Shown: one piece after another, positions 9,141-21,006 of the stretch
Position numbering within the stretch: the stretch's first letter is position 1
Layout: the number at the start of each line of letters is the position of its first letter
NCBI RefSeq assembly: GCF_000718775.1
Contig: NZ_JOCB01000004.1
Span: 69,304-133,303 of the forward strand
DNA from: Streptomyces sp. NRRL S-31
Lineage (GTDB): Bacteria > Actinomycetota > Actinomycetes > Streptomycetales > Streptomycetaceae
Length of the DNA stretch: 64,000 nucleotides
Direction: 5' to 3'
Program-made: the position numbers and the translations under genes
Notes under the pieces: model-generated
The model's database searches: none
What the model saw: only the letters and a program-made list of their open reading frames with translations
Told to the model about the DNA's origin: nothing

Positions 9141-9154
9141 CGCTCAGATGAGCG
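9141..9154. repeat. 14-bp palindrome, copy 2 upstream of ppdK
   Basis: Exact second copy of CGCTCAGATGAGCG, 204 bp before the ppdK start codon, immediately followed by TTGAAA. The rest of the 8834-9357 gap holds no convincing gene; just after the ROK stop there are short GTGTGAGGCG-type repeats. Confidence 0.75.
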
Positions 9155-9357
9155 TTGAAACCGCCCCTATGCACAGCGCCGCATTCAAGAAGTGAAAACA
9201 TAACGGTCCGCGCGCTTGCCAAGCCTTGACTTTCGATCCGCTGGCGGACGGGTGGTTACAGGCGCATGACGCGCAAGTGGACGTACCCAGGGACCTTCGA
9301 TCTGGGTATGTTCCTGGCCGTCAGGGCAGCCACCGTGGCCTCAAGGAGTCGAGACCC

Positions 9358-12078
<2,721 letters not shown>

Positions 12079-12145
12079 CCCCCCGTCCCCGGAGCCGCCG
12101 CAGGTCCCCGACCCTCACCGATCGGCGGCGGCCCCGGTGCACGAG

Positions 12146-12180
12146 AGGGGCGGCATCCCTGTGCGGGGGGTGCCGCCCCT
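12146..12180. terminator. Hairpin terminator after ppdK
   Basis: AGGGGCGGCATCCC pairs with GGGGTGCCGCCCCT (one G-T wobble) around a short loop, 68 bp after the ppdK stop. The opposing gene ends at 12244, so the stem can stop transcription from both sides. Confidence 0.75.
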
Positions 12181-12243
12181 TCGTCGTGCCGGTGTGCCGC
12201 TGCCGCCGCACGCGCGGCCGGCCGTGGTCCGGCGCGTGGTCGT

Positions 12244-12795
12244 TCAGAGGGCGCCCTGGGTGTTCACCGGGCCGACCTGGAAGGTGTTCGAGCAGGTCTT
12301 CCAGGGAGCCGGGACCAGGGCGGCGGTGCGGGAGGCCGGGGGATAGACCCGGAGGTAGGAGCCGGTGCGCAGGCAGGGGCCGCCCACCGGGCCGTTGGTG
12401 GTGCGCAGGACCGCCGAGGCGGAGTGGGCGGGGGCCAGGGTGACGCTGGTGTAGCTCCGGCCGCTGCGGGTGGCGGCGGCACCGATCCGGTGGTGGCCGC
12501 CGTCCAGGACGCTGACACCGGGGTAGCCGCGCAGGGCACAGCCGGTCGTACTGGTGTTGGTGAACCGGACCGGCCAGTACAGCGACCCGGCGGCACCCTC
12601 CTTGGTGCCCATGGACAGGTACAGGTCGCTCACCGCGCAGGTCCGTATGGCGGCCGGGGTGCGGGCCGCCGCCGGGGTCGCGCTCCACGCGGCCGAGGTG
12701 GCCGTCGCGCCGACGACGGCCGCGGCCAGCACGGCCGCCGGACCGCGCCCGCGGACGGTGCGGAGGAACGTCGGGGCATTCGGATTCGGAGACAT
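12244..12795 (-). CDS. Secreted DUF4232 protein
   Basis: 183 residues. A basic start and hydrophobic stretch (AAVLAAAVVGATATSAAWSA) ending near AAA form a Sec signal peptide. The mature part is one DUF4232 domain: IRTCAVSDLYLS, then VRFTNTSTTGCALRGYPGVSVLDG and a C-terminal CLRTGSYLRVYPPAS. The paired cysteines probably form disulfides outside the cell. This family is widespread in Streptomyces and of unknown function; it may bind a ligand or a surface component. GGAGGGGG precedes the ATG at 12795. It is divergent from the sugar ABC operon. Confidence 0.85.
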   Translation of the reverse strand: MSPNPNAPTFLRTVRGRGPAAVLAAAVVGATATSAAWSATPAAARTPAAIRTCAVSDLYLSMGTKEGAAGSLYWPVRFTNTSTTGCALRGYPGVSVLDGGHHRIGAAATRSGRSYTSVTLAPAHSASAVLRTTNGPVGGPCLRTGSYLRVYPPASRTAALVPAPWKTCSNTFQVGPVNTQGAL

Positions 12796-13027
12796 GGCAC
12801 ATCCCCCTCCATCGGGCGAATGGGTGGATGAAGGTCACTGGGTTGGATGCGTCGCGGAGCGGAAAAGTTGTGCGCCTCCGCCCGGGACTTCGCAACCGGC
12901 CGGGTTCCCGGGAAAGCCCGGTGTACGACCGCCGTTTCCGACACACGGCCGCAACGCCCCTTTCGTAATCGCCGCGCATGGTTGATCGTTGGGCCGTGCA
13001 TCGGTGACGGACGTCAGGGGGCACATG

Positions 13028-14290
13028 ATGGGCAGTCTCAGTCGCAGGACGCTGCTGGCGGCGGGCGCGGGGTCACTCACCGCCTGCGGATCGAACACCG
13101 GGCGCGGCGGCGGGAGTTCCGGACCACGGCTGTCGCACTGGTACCACCAGTACGGCGAGGCCGGCACCGAGCGGGCCGTCCAGCGGTACGCCGCCGCCTT
13201 CGGCAAGGCGCACGTCACGGTCCAGTGGCGGCCGGGCAACTACGACCAGCAGACCGCCGCCGCGCTGCTCACCGACTCCGGACCCGATGTCTTCGAGGTC
13301 AACGGGCCCACCCTGGACCAGATCCAGGGCGGTCAGGTCGCCGACCTCACCGGTCTGCTGGCGGGCGTGCGGGACGACTTCAACCCGGCCGTGCTCGCGC
13401 CGAAGACGCACGACGGGCGGGTCTGGGCCATCCCGCAGGTCATCGACACGCAACTGCTCTACTACCGCAAGAGCCTGCTGGCGGACGCGGGTGTCGAGCC
13501 GCCCACCACCCTCGACGCCCTGGTCGACGCCGCGCGCGCACTGACCGACAGCCGGACCAAGGGGCTCTTCCTCGGCAACGACGGGGGAGCGGGCGTACTC
13601 GGCGGGACCCCCCTGTACGCGGCGGGGCTCCGGCTCGTCACCGACGACGGCGAGGTGGGCTTCGACGACCCCGAGGCCGCCCGCACCCTCGGCAAGCTGC
13701 ACCGGCTGTACGCCGACAAGTCCCTGCTGCTCGGCGCGCCCGCCGACTGGTCGGACCCGTCCGCCTTCCTCCAGGGGCTGACCGCGATGCAGTGGTCCGG
13801 GCTGTGGGCGCTGCCCCGGGTGACGGAGGAACTCGGCGACGACTTCGGGGTGCTGCCGTTCCCGCGCGACGGCGGCCACGGCCGGCCCTCCGTGCCCGTC
13901 GGCGCCTACGGTGCCGCCGTCAGCACCCGCAGCGCGCACCGGGCGGTGGCCGAGGAGTACGTGAAGTGGCTGTGGGTCGAACACACCGACTACCAGCAGG
14001 ACTTCGCGCTGTCCTACGGCTTCCACATCCCCGCCCGGCGCTCCCTCGCCGAGAAGGCGGCCCGGCTGCGGAAGGGACCGGCCGCCGACGTCGTCCGGTT
14101 CACCACCGACCATGGCTACGCCCAGCCGCTGCTGTGGACCCCGGCCGCGCAGACCGCCTACCAGGACGCGCTCAGCCGGATCATCAGGCACGGCGCGAGC
14201 CCGGAGGGCGAACTGCGGTCCGTCGTACGGAAGGTGTCGGCCGAACTCGCCCGCGTGCGGAACGCGGGGAAACCGAAGAAGACGTCGTGA
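13028..14290 (+). CDS. Sugar ABC transporter substrate-binding lipoprotein (Tat)
   Basis: Family 1 extracellular solute-binding protein of 420 residues, probably for an oligosaccharide. The N-terminus SLSRRTLLAAGAGSLTAC is both a Tat signal (SRRTLL) and a lipobox (LTAC), so the mature protein should be a Tat-exported lipoprotein anchored by that Cys. PDVFEVNGPTLDQIQGG, LLYYRKSLLADAGVEPP and AMQWSGLWALP are typical of sugar-binding proteins. Of the ATGs at 13025 and 13028 the second is six bases from GGGGG and is preferred. It overlaps the first permease start (GTGA). Confidence 0.9.
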   Translation: MGSLSRRTLLAAGAGSLTACGSNTGRGGGSSGPRLSHWYHQYGEAGTERAVQRYAAAFGKAHVTVQWRPGNYDQQTAAALLTDSGPDVFEVNGPTLDQIQGGQVADLTGLLAGVRDDFNPAVLAPKTHDGRVWAIPQVIDTQLLYYRKSLLADAGVEPPTTLDALVDAARALTDSRTKGLFLGNDGGAGVLGGTPLYAAGLRLVTDDGEVGFDDPEAARTLGKLHRLYADKSLLLGAPADWSDPSAFLQGLTAMQWSGLWALPRVTEELGDDFGVLPFPRDGGHGRPSVPVGAYGAAVSTRSAHRAVAEEYVKWLWVEHTDYQQDFALSYGFHIPARRSLAEKAARLRKGPAADVVRFTTDHGYAQPLLWTPAAQTAYQDALSRIIRHGASPEGELRSVVRKVSAELARVRNAGKPKKTS

Positions 14291-15189
14291 GGCGGCACGG
14301 GACCCTGTGGTTCTGGGTGTTCGTCGGGCCGTTCGCGCTCGGGCTGGCGCTGTTCACCCTCGTCCCGCTGGGGTGGAGCGTGGCGCTCAGCTTCTTCGAC
14401 GCGCACAACACCGTCACCCCCACGGACTTCGTGGGGCTGGACAACTACACCGCGATGCTGCGCGACGACGCCTTCGTGGACAGCCTGCGGACCTTCCTGC
14501 TCTTCACCGCCTTCATCGTGCCGGCCACCTATGTGTTCGCCCTCTCCCTCGCCCTGATGGTCAACCGGGTCCGCCGGGCCCGGGCCTTCTTCCGGTCCGT
14601 GTTCTTCCTGCCGGCCGCGTGCAGCTATGTGGTGGCCGCGCTCATCTGGAAGATGTCGGTGTTCAGCGGGGTCCGGTTCGGGCTGGCGAACACGGTGCTG
14701 GGCTGGTTCGGCGCCGACCCCGTCGCCTGGCTGTCCACGCCCGACCCGCCCTGGTACTGGCTGGTCATCGTGACCGTACGACTGTGGCTCCAGGCCGGGT
14801 TCTACATGATCCTGTTCCTCGCCGGGCTGCAACGGATCGACCCGGCGCTGTACGAGGCGGCGGCCGTGGACGGGGCCCGGCCCGGCTGGACGGTGCTGCG
14901 GCACATCACCCTGCCCCAGCTGCGGGGCACCTCGGTGGCGGTGCTGCTGCTGCTCGTCGTGGGCGCCTTCCAGGCCTTCGACGAGTTCTACAACCTGCTG
15001 TCCGACGCCCGGGGCTACCCGCCGTACGCCCGGCCGCCGCTGGTCTATCTCTACTACACCGCGCTCGGACAGGGGCAGAACCTGGGACTCGGCAGCGCGG
15101 GGGCGGTGATCCTCGCGCTGGTCGTCACGGTCGTCACGGTGGGACAGGCGCGCTGGCTGCGGCTGGGAAGGACGGACGGCGATGGATGA
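14287..15189 (+). CDS. Sugar ABC transporter permease (MalF-like)
   Basis: Inner-membrane permease of 300 residues with six helices, beginning LWFWVFVGPFALGLALF. The cytoplasmic EAA loop EAAAVDGARPGWTVLRHITLP contacts the ATPase. The start is the GTG at 14287, which overlaps the binding-protein stop (GTGA), so translation is coupled. It pairs with the next permease. No ATP-binding subunit is encoded nearby; in Streptomyces such carbohydrate importers usually share the ATPase MsiK, which is an inference here. Confidence 0.92.
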   Translation: MRRHGTLWFWVFVGPFALGLALFTLVPLGWSVALSFFDAHNTVTPTDFVGLDNYTAMLRDDAFVDSLRTFLLFTAFIVPATYVFALSLALMVNRVRRARAFFRSVFFLPAACSYVVAALIWKMSVFSGVRFGLANTVLGWFGADPVAWLSTPDPPWYWLVIVTVRLWLQAGFYMILFLAGLQRIDPALYEAAAVDGARPGWTVLRHITLPQLRGTSVAVLLLLVVGAFQAFDEFYNLLSDARGYPPYARPPLVYLYYTALGQGQNLGLGSAGAVILALVVTVVTVGQARWLRLGRTDGDG

Positions 15190-16015
15190 CGCCCTGGTGC
15201 GGGCCGGACGGGCGCTGCGGCTGGTGCTGCTGGTCGCGCTGGCCCTGCTCTTCCTGATCCCCTTCTACCTGCTCGTACGCAACGGGCTCGCCAGTGAGCG
15301 GGACATCACCTCGCCCGAGTGGACCTTCTTCCCCGGCGAGGTGCGGTGGGGGAACGTCCGGGAGGTGTTCGAGGACCCGGCCGTGCCGTTCGCCCGCTCC
15401 CTGCTCAACTCCGCGCTGATCGCCGTCGTGACCACGCTGGGCACCCTGGTCCTGGCCTCCCTCGCCGGGTACGGCCTGGCCCGCATCCCCTACCGGCACG
15501 CGAACAAGGTCTTCTACGGCATCCTGGGCACCCTGCTGGTCCCGGCGGCCGTCACCTTCGTCCCGAGCTTCGTGCTGGTGTCGTCGCTCGGCTGGGTCTC
15601 CACGCTGCGCGGCCTGATCGTCCCGACCCTGTTCCCGGCGTTCGCCTGCTTCGTCTTCCGGCAGTACTTCCTCGGCTTCCCGCGGGAGCTGGAGGACGCG
15701 GCTCAGGTGGACGGGCTCGGGTACTGGCGGACGTACTGGCTGGTCGTCGTACCGGGCGCCCGGCCGGTGTTCGCGGCCGTGGGCACGATCGTGTTCCTCG
15801 GCGCGTGGAACTCCTTCCTGTGGCCGCTGGTGATCGGACAGGACCAGGGCGCCTGGACGGTGCAGGTGGCCCTGTCCTCCTTCACCACCGCCCAGGTCGT
15901 GCGGCTGCACGAGCTGTTCGTCGCGGCGGCCGTGTCGATCCTGCCGCTGCTGCTGGTGTTCCTGTGCTTCCAGCGGTGGATCGTGGCCGGGGTGGAGCGG
16001 TCCGGTATCGACTGA
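15182..16015 (+). CDS. Sugar ABC transporter permease (MalG-like)
   Basis: Second permease of the importer, 277 residues, overlapping the first by eight bases. Six hydrophobic segments, starting with LVLLVALALLFLIPFYLLVRN. The EAA-type loop is EDAAQVDGLGYWRTYWLVVVPG. It completes the CUT1-type uptake unit of binding protein plus two permeases. The periplasm-facing segment ERDITSPEWTFFPGEV is typical of MalG-like subunits. It lies tail-to-tail with nirD after a 63-bp gap. Confidence 0.92.
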   Translation: MDDALVRAGRALRLVLLVALALLFLIPFYLLVRNGLASERDITSPEWTFFPGEVRWGNVREVFEDPAVPFARSLLNSALIAVVTTLGTLVLASLAGYGLARIPYRHANKVFYGILGTLLVPAAVTFVPSFVLVSSLGWVSTLRGLIVPTLFPAFACFVFRQYFLGFPRELEDAAQVDGLGYWRTYWLVVVPGARPVFAAVGTIVFLGAWNSFLWPLVIGQDQGAWTVQVALSSFTTAQVVRLHELFVAAAVSILPLLLVFLCFQRWIVAGVERSGID

Positions 16016-16078
16016 CCCGGCGCGGAGCCGGACCGGTCCGTGGCGCCGGTGCCGGGTGCGGTCCGGGAATACGGCCGG

Positions 16079-16438
16079 TCAGCAGACTGGGAGGGTGCGC
16101 ACCTCGTACACCGCGATCCGCACCGACGGGTCGTCCAGGCACCGCCCGTCCGCCAGGTCGAAGCGCTGCTTCAGCAGCGGGGACGCCACGAACGGGCGGC
16201 CCCCGTGGGTGCCGGTCAGCCCCCGGGAGAGGACGGCGGCGCCGGTGAACGGGTCCCGGTTGTCGACGGCGTACAGCCGGCCCGCGCGGTCGCGGAAGAG
16301 GGCCGCCTGCCGGCCGTCGGGCAGCAGGGCGGCCACCCCGCGGCCCGGGACGAGTGCGCTCGGGTCGCACACCGTGAACCAGCCGTCCGCCAGCCTGAGC
16401 TGGATCACCGTGTGGGTCGTCGTGACTGCCGTGGTCAT
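16079..16438 (-). CDS. nirD: Nitrite reductase small subunit NirD
   Basis: A 119-residue Rieske-fold subunit of the assimilatory NAD(P)H nitrite reductase. It lacks the Cys/His cluster ligands of true Rieske proteins, as is normal for NirD. Family pieces are GWFTVCDPSALVPGRGVAAL, LYAVDNRDPFTGAAVLSRG and SPLLKQRFDLADGRCLDD. Its ATG overlaps the nirB stop (ATGA), so the two subunits are coupled. It is the last gene of the nir transcript. Confidence 0.93.
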   Translation of the reverse strand: MTTAVTTTHTVIQLRLADGWFTVCDPSALVPGRGVAALLPDGRQAALFRDRAGRLYAVDNRDPFTGAAVLSRGLTGTHGGRPFVASPLLKQRFDLADGRCLDDPSVRIAVYEVRTLPVC

Positions 16439-19044
16439 CACCGGGCACTTCCTTCCAGAACGTCGTCGGCGGGCCGCAGGCCGATGCCCAGCAGCGGCAG
16501 GTCGGGCTTGATCTGATCGCGCTCGGGGACGAAGGAGACCACCGGGTCCGGGGTGTCCGGGGCGTTCACGAAGGAGACGAACCGGGCCAGCCTCTCGGGG
16601 TCCCCGACGGTCTCCGCCCACTCGTCGCGGTAGTGGGCGACATGCGCCCGCATCAGCTCCTCCAGCTCGTCGCAGATGCCGAGCGAGTCGTGCACCACCA
16701 CGTCCCGCACGTGCTCCAGCCCGCCGGGGACGCGCTCCAGCCAGGCGCTGGTGCGCTCCAGACGGTCGGCCGTACGGATGTAGAACATCAGGAACCGGTC
16801 GATCAGCCGGACCAGTTCGGCGTCGGAGAGGTCCTGGGCCAGCAGGTCGGCGTGGCGCGGGGCGGCACCGCCGTTGCCGCCGACGTACAGGTTCCAGCCG
16901 TTCGCGGTGGCGATCACCCCGAAGTCCTTCGACCGGGCCTCCGCGCACTCGCGCTGGCAGCCGGAGACCGCCGACTTCAGCTTGTGCGGGGACCTCAGGC
17001 CCCGGTAGCGCAGCTCCAGGTCGATCGCCATCCGGACCGAGTCCTGCACGCCGTAGCGGCACCAGGTGGAGCCGACGCAGGACTTCACCGTGCGCAGCGC
17101 CTTGCCGTAGGCGTGGCCCGATTCGAAACCGGCGTCCACCAGGCGGGTCCAGATCAACGGCAGCTGCTCCACCCGGGCGCCGAACAGGTCGATCCGCTGA
17201 CCGCCGGTGATCTTCGTGTAGAGGCCGAAGTCCCGGGCGATCTCCCCGATCACGATCAGCTTCTCGGGCGTGATCTCCCCGCCGGGGATGCGCGGCACCA
17301 CCGAGTACGAGCCGTTCCGCTGGAGGTTGGCGAGGAAGTGGTCGTTGGTGTCCTGGAGCGCGGCCTGCTCGCCGTCCAGGACGTAGCCGCTCGCGCCGAT
17401 CGAGGGGGCGAGCGAGGCGATGACGGAGCCGACGGCCGGCTTGCACACCTCGCAGCCGTCACCGCCCCGGGCGTCCGGGCGGCCGTAGCGGTCCAGCAGC
17501 TCCCGGTACGACGTGAGGCGCAGGGCCCGGACGATCTCGTACAGCTCCTCGCGGGTCTGCGCGAAGCAGCCGCACAGGCCCTTGTCGACCTCGACGCCGG
17601 ACGCCTCCAGCTCGGCGCCGACCAACTGGCCCAGCACCTTCACGCAACTGCCGCAGCCGGTCCCGGCCCTGGTGCACTTCCTCACCTCGGGCACGGTCAC
17701 GCAGGCGTGCTCGGTGACCGCGGCGCGGATCGTGCCCTTGGTGACGTTGTGGCAGGAGCAGACCACCGCGTCGTCCGGCAGCGCGGCCGGGCCGAGCCGG
17801 TCCCCGGCGCCGGCCGCGGCGGGCAGGACGAGCGATTCCGGGGCGATCGGGGGCACCGAGCCGGTGAGCGCGCGCAGAGTGCCGTACGCCTCCGCGTCCC
17901 CGACCAGGATGCCGCCGAGCAGCGTGCCGTCCCGGCCGATGACCAGCTTCTTGTACAGGCCGGCCCGGGAGTCGGCGTAGACGACGTCCAGGCAGTCCTC
18001 CGTGGTGCCGTGGGCGTCGCCGAAGGAGGCGACGTCCACGCCGAGCAGCTTCAGCTTGGTGGACAGGTCCGCGCCGGTGAAGGACGCCTCGTCGGCCGCG
18101 ATGGTCGCGGCGGCCGTCGCGGCCTGCTCGTAACCCGGCGCCACCAGTCCGTACACCCGGCCGTCGGCCGCCAGCGCGCACTCGCCGATCGCGAACACGC
18201 GCGGGTCGCAGACGCTCCGGCACTGCTCGTCGACCGCGATGCCGCCGCGCTCGCCGACCGTGAGGCCCGCGTCGCGGGCCAGCTGGTCGCGGGGGCGGAC
18301 ACCGGCGCTGAACACCACCAGATCGGTGACGAGTTCGGAGCCGTCGGACAGCCTCATGCCGGTGACGGCGCCGGCGGCGTCCGTCAGGATCTCCTGGGTG
18401 CCCACACCGGTGTGGACCGTCAGGCCCATCCCCTCCACGGTCCGCAGCAGGGCCGCGCCGCCGCCCTCGTCCACCTGCACCGGCATCAGACGCGGCGCGA
18501 ACTCCACAATGTGGGAGACGAGTCCGAGCCCCTTCAGCGCGCCCGCCGCCTCCAGGCCGAGCAGCCCGCCGCCGACGACGGCGCCGGTGGTGGCCCGCGT
18601 CCTCGCGTACTCCTCGATCGCCAGCAGGTCCTCGATGGTCCGGTAGACGAAGCAGCCGGTGGCGTCCTTGTTCGGCACCGGCGGCACGAACGGCGCCGAG
18701 CCGGTGGCCAGGACGAGGACGTCGTAGTCCACGGCCAGGCCCGAGCGGGCGGTCACCCGCCGCGCCGCGCGGTCGATCGTCTCCGCCGGGTCGCCGAGGT
18801 GCAGCTCGATGCCGTGGTCCGCGAGGAACCGGGCGTCGGTCAGGGAGAGGTCCTCGGGCGTCCGGCCGGAGAAGTACGAGGTGAGCTGCACCCGGTCGTA
18901 GGCCGGGCGGGGCTCCTCGCACAGCACGACCACGCGGTGCGTGGCGGTCAGGCCGCGCTCGGCGAGCGCCTCGAGGAAGCGCTGGCCGACCATGCCATGG
19001 CCGACGAGCACGATCGTGGGGGTGGCCCCCGGGGTGGCGGTCAT
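16438..19044 (-). CDS. nirB: Nitrite reductase [NAD(P)H] large subunit NirB
   Basis: Reduces nitrite to ammonia with NAD(P)H in the cytoplasm using FAD, Fe-S and siroheme. 868 residues. Order: FAD/NAD domains (IVLVGHGMVGQRFLEAL, DVLVLATGSAPFVPP, GGGLLGLEAAGAL); a BFD-like [2Fe-2S] domain (VVCSCHNVTKGTIRAAV, CTRAGTGCGSC); ferredoxin-like halves; and the siroheme/[4Fe-4S] site formed by SCVGSTWCRYG and SGCQRECAEA. All four cluster cysteines are present. It overlaps the upstream flavoprotein gene by four bases. The operon carries a GlnR-like box upstream. Confidence 0.97.
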   Translation of the reverse strand: MTATPGATPTIVLVGHGMVGQRFLEALAERGLTATHRVVVLCEEPRPAYDRVQLTSYFSGRTPEDLSLTDARFLADHGIELHLGDPAETIDRAARRVTARSGLAVDYDVLVLATGSAPFVPPVPNKDATGCFVYRTIEDLLAIEEYARTRATTGAVVGGGLLGLEAAGALKGLGLVSHIVEFAPRLMPVQVDEGGGAALLRTVEGMGLTVHTGVGTQEILTDAAGAVTGMRLSDGSELVTDLVVFSAGVRPRDQLARDAGLTVGERGGIAVDEQCRSVCDPRVFAIGECALAADGRVYGLVAPGYEQAATAAATIAADEASFTGADLSTKLKLLGVDVASFGDAHGTTEDCLDVVYADSRAGLYKKLVIGRDGTLLGGILVGDAEAYGTLRALTGSVPPIAPESLVLPAAAGAGDRLGPAALPDDAVVCSCHNVTKGTIRAAVTEHACVTVPEVRKCTRAGTGCGSCVKVLGQLVGAELEASGVEVDKGLCGCFAQTREELYEIVRALRLTSYRELLDRYGRPDARGGDGCEVCKPAVGSVIASLAPSIGASGYVLDGEQAALQDTNDHFLANLQRNGSYSVVPRIPGGEITPEKLIVIGEIARDFGLYTKITGGQRIDLFGARVEQLPLIWTRLVDAGFESGHAYGKALRTVKSCVGSTWCRYGVQDSVRMAIDLELRYRGLRSPHKLKSAVSGCQRECAEARSKDFGVIATANGWNLYVGGNGGAAPRHADLLAQDLSDAELVRLIDRFLMFYIRTADRLERTSAWLERVPGGLEHVRDVVVHDSLGICDELEELMRAHVAHYRDEWAETVGDPERLARFVSFVNAPDTPDPVVSFVPERDQIKPDLPLLGIGLRPADDVLEGSAR

Positions 19045-20258
19045 ACAGGGCCTCCATCGTGGGTGAGCAGGTGGAGCAGGGGGCCGTCGCCGGGGAGCGG
19101 CTCCGCCTGCTCCCAGGCGCGGGCCAGCGCGCCGACGGTGCCGAGCGCGCCGACGAGGACCCCGCCCACCAGGCGGTCGTCGCGGACGACGGCCTTGCGG
19201 TAGGTGCCCCGGGTGGCGTCGGCGAGCCGCACGACGTCGTCACCGGGGCGGGGCTCGGTCTCGCCGAACGCGGCGAGGTCGAAGGGGGAGCCGGGACCGG
19301 TGAGGGTCAGCCGGGTCAGGGAACGGGTGCCGCGGTAGCGGGCGCCGGTGTCGCCGGCGAGCAGCTCGGCGAGCGTGTCGGCCTGGTCGAGGGCGGGTGC
19401 GGCCAGCCCGTAGACGGTGCCGTCGTGCCGGGCGCAGTCGCCGACGGCGTGGATGTGCGGGTCCGAGGTGCGCAGTTCGTCGTCGACGAGGACGCCCCGG
19501 CGGACGGCGAGGCCCGCCCGCTCGGCCAGCCCGGTGCGCGGCCGCACCCCGCAGGCGAGGACCACGAGGTCGGCGTCGAGGACGTAGCCGTCGGCCAGCT
19601 CCACCGCGCGGACCGTGTCACCGGCGCGGCGCACGTCCCGCACCCGGCACTCGGTGTGCACCTCGACGCCCAGCCCGGTGAGGTGCCGCAGCACCAGCCG
19701 GGAGGCGTCCGGGTCGAGCTGGCGCTCCATGAGCCGCTCGGCCTGCTGGGCGAGCACCACCCGGGCGCCGCGGGCGGCCAGCGCGCGGGCCGCGGAGACG
19801 CCGAGCAGCCCGCCGCCGACGACGACCGCGCGCACCCCCGGCCGCACCGCCTTCGCCAGGCCCAGGCAGTCGTCCATGGTGCGGAAGGCGTGGACGCCCC
19901 CGGGCAGCCGGCGGCCGGCGGTGAACAGCCCGCGCAGCGGGGGCAGCACCGGGTTGGAGCCGGTGGCCAGGACCAGCGTGCCGTACCCGAGTGACGTGCC
20001 GTCCGCGCAGGTGACGGTCCGGGCGGCCCGGTCGATGCCGGTGACCCGGGCGCGCAGCAGGCCGGCGGGCGACGGGAGGGCGATCACCTCCGGGGCGTAC
20101 CGGCCGGCCAGCACCTCGGCCAGCAGCACGCGGTTGTACGGCGCGTGTTCCTCCTCACCGACGAGCAGCGCGCGCACGCCCAGCTCGCCGAGCCGCCGGG
20201 CGAGCCGTACGCCCGCGAGTCCGGCGCCGATCACCACCACACGCGTGTCCGAGGTCAT
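19041..20258 (-). CDS. FAD-dependent NAD(P)H oxidoreductase of the nitrate/nitrite cluster
   Basis: A 405-residue flavoprotein of the pyridine nucleotide-disulfide oxidoreductase class. It resembles the N-terminal half of NirB without the Fe-S and siroheme parts. Motifs are VVVIGAGLAGVRLARRLGELG (FAD), TLVLATGSNPVLPP, VVGGGLLGVSAARAL (NADH) and HIHAVGDCARHDG. First gene of the nir operon, overlapping nirB (ATGA). It may feed electrons from NAD(P)H to the nitrate reductase, as NasB/NasC-type subunits do elsewhere, or it may be an auxiliary NirB reductase. The electron-acceptor role is inferred from context alone. Confidence 0.85.
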   Translation of the reverse strand: MTSDTRVVVIGAGLAGVRLARRLGELGVRALLVGEEEHAPYNRVLLAEVLAGRYAPEVIALPSPAGLLRARVTGIDRAARTVTCADGTSLGYGTLVLATGSNPVLPPLRGLFTAGRRLPGGVHAFRTMDDCLGLAKAVRPGVRAVVVGGGLLGVSAARALAARGARVVLAQQAERLMERQLDPDASRLVLRHLTGLGVEVHTECRVRDVRRAGDTVRAVELADGYVLDADLVVLACGVRPRTGLAERAGLAVRRGVLVDDELRTSDPHIHAVGDCARHDGTVYGLAAPALDQADTLAELLAGDTGARYRGTRSLTRLTLTGPGSPFDLAAFGETEPRPGDDVVRLADATRGTYRKAVVRDDRLVGGVLVGALGTVGALARAWEQAEPLPGDGPLLHLLTHDGGPV

Positions 20259-20280
20259 GCCCCGAGCGTGCGGCCCGGAC

Positions 20281-20318
20281 GTTACCCGGTGGCATCACCT
20301 CTGTTTCCCGGGCGGAAC
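20281..20318 (-). promoter_or_regulatory. GlnR-type box upstream of the nir operon
   Basis: On the minus strand four pentamers are spaced exactly by six: GTTCC-n6-GAAAC-n6-GATGC-n6-GTAAC. The Streptomyces GlnR consensus is gTnAC-n6-GaAAC repeated at 22 bp. The second pentamer is perfect and the first and last each match 4/5. It lies 23-60 bp before the operon start codon, which fits nitrogen-limitation control of nitrite reductase. Confidence 0.7.
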
Positions 20319-20381
20319 GCTGCCCTCAGCGGGCGGCGGCCCCGGGTGTGAGGGGCGCGCCTCACCTCACCGTCCGTCGCC

Positions 20382-20834
20382 TCACCGCACCGCCCGCGCG
20401 ACGAGCGCGGCGATCCGCGCCTCCACCTCGTCGGTCACCTCGGTCAGGGCGAAGGCCGTCGCCCACATCGAACCCTCGTCCAGCCCCGCCGCGTCGTTGA
20501 AGCCGAGCGTCGCGTAGCGCGCCTTGAACTTCGCCGCGCTCTGGAAGAAGCAGACGACCTTGCCGTCCCGCGCGTAGGCGGGCATGCCGTACCAGAGCTT
20601 CGGCGCGAGCACGGGGGCGGTGGCCGTGACGACGGCGTGCACGCGCTCGGCCATGATCCGGTCCGAGTCCCCCATCTCGGCGATCTTCGCGAGCACCTCC
20701 TGCTCCGCCTGCGCCGCCTTCTCCGCGCGCGAGCCGCGGCGCGAGGCCGTCCTCAGCTCCCGCGCGTGCTCCTTCATCGCGGCCCGCTCCTCGGCCGTGA
20801 ACCCCTCGTGCGCGTTGCTGTCGCTGCCGGCCAT
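20382..20834 (-). CDS. DUF1801 (YdhG-like) protein
   Basis: 150 residues, cytoplasmic. The C-terminal half has the DUF1801 pattern: [22 protein letters not shown], then [22 protein letters not shown]. The fold is related to frataxin/CyaY-like proteins. Some members bind iron or act as chaperones, but this gene's role cannot be stated. The N-terminal third is a charged helix rich in Glu, Arg and Ala. It is a single gene with a short upstream gap, not obviously linked to the nir operon. Confidence 0.8.
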   Translation of the reverse strand: MAGSDSNAHEGFTAEERAAMKEHARELRTASRRGSRAEKAAQAEQEVLAKIAEMGDSDRIMAERVHAVVTATAPVLAPKLWYGMPAYARDGKVVCFFQSAAKFKARYATLGFNDAAGLDEGSMWATAFALTEVTDEVEARIAALVARAVR

Positions 20835-21006
20835 GGCAGATCCCCCCAGAGTGTCCCGGTGTACGACGACGTGGAGGGGACCTTATCCCGGCCCACTGAC
20901 AACGGGCCGGGAGGCGCGGGGCGGTCACCGGGCCCGCAGCGGCTCCACCGGGCCGGTGGTGTCCTCCGCGCCATGGCCGCCGTCCGGGCCGGCACCGCAC
21001 CGAGCG

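Noticed and set aside
9226..9260. TTGACT at 9226 as the ppdK promoter -35
   Set aside because: No acceptable -10 hexamer lies 16-19 bases downstream.
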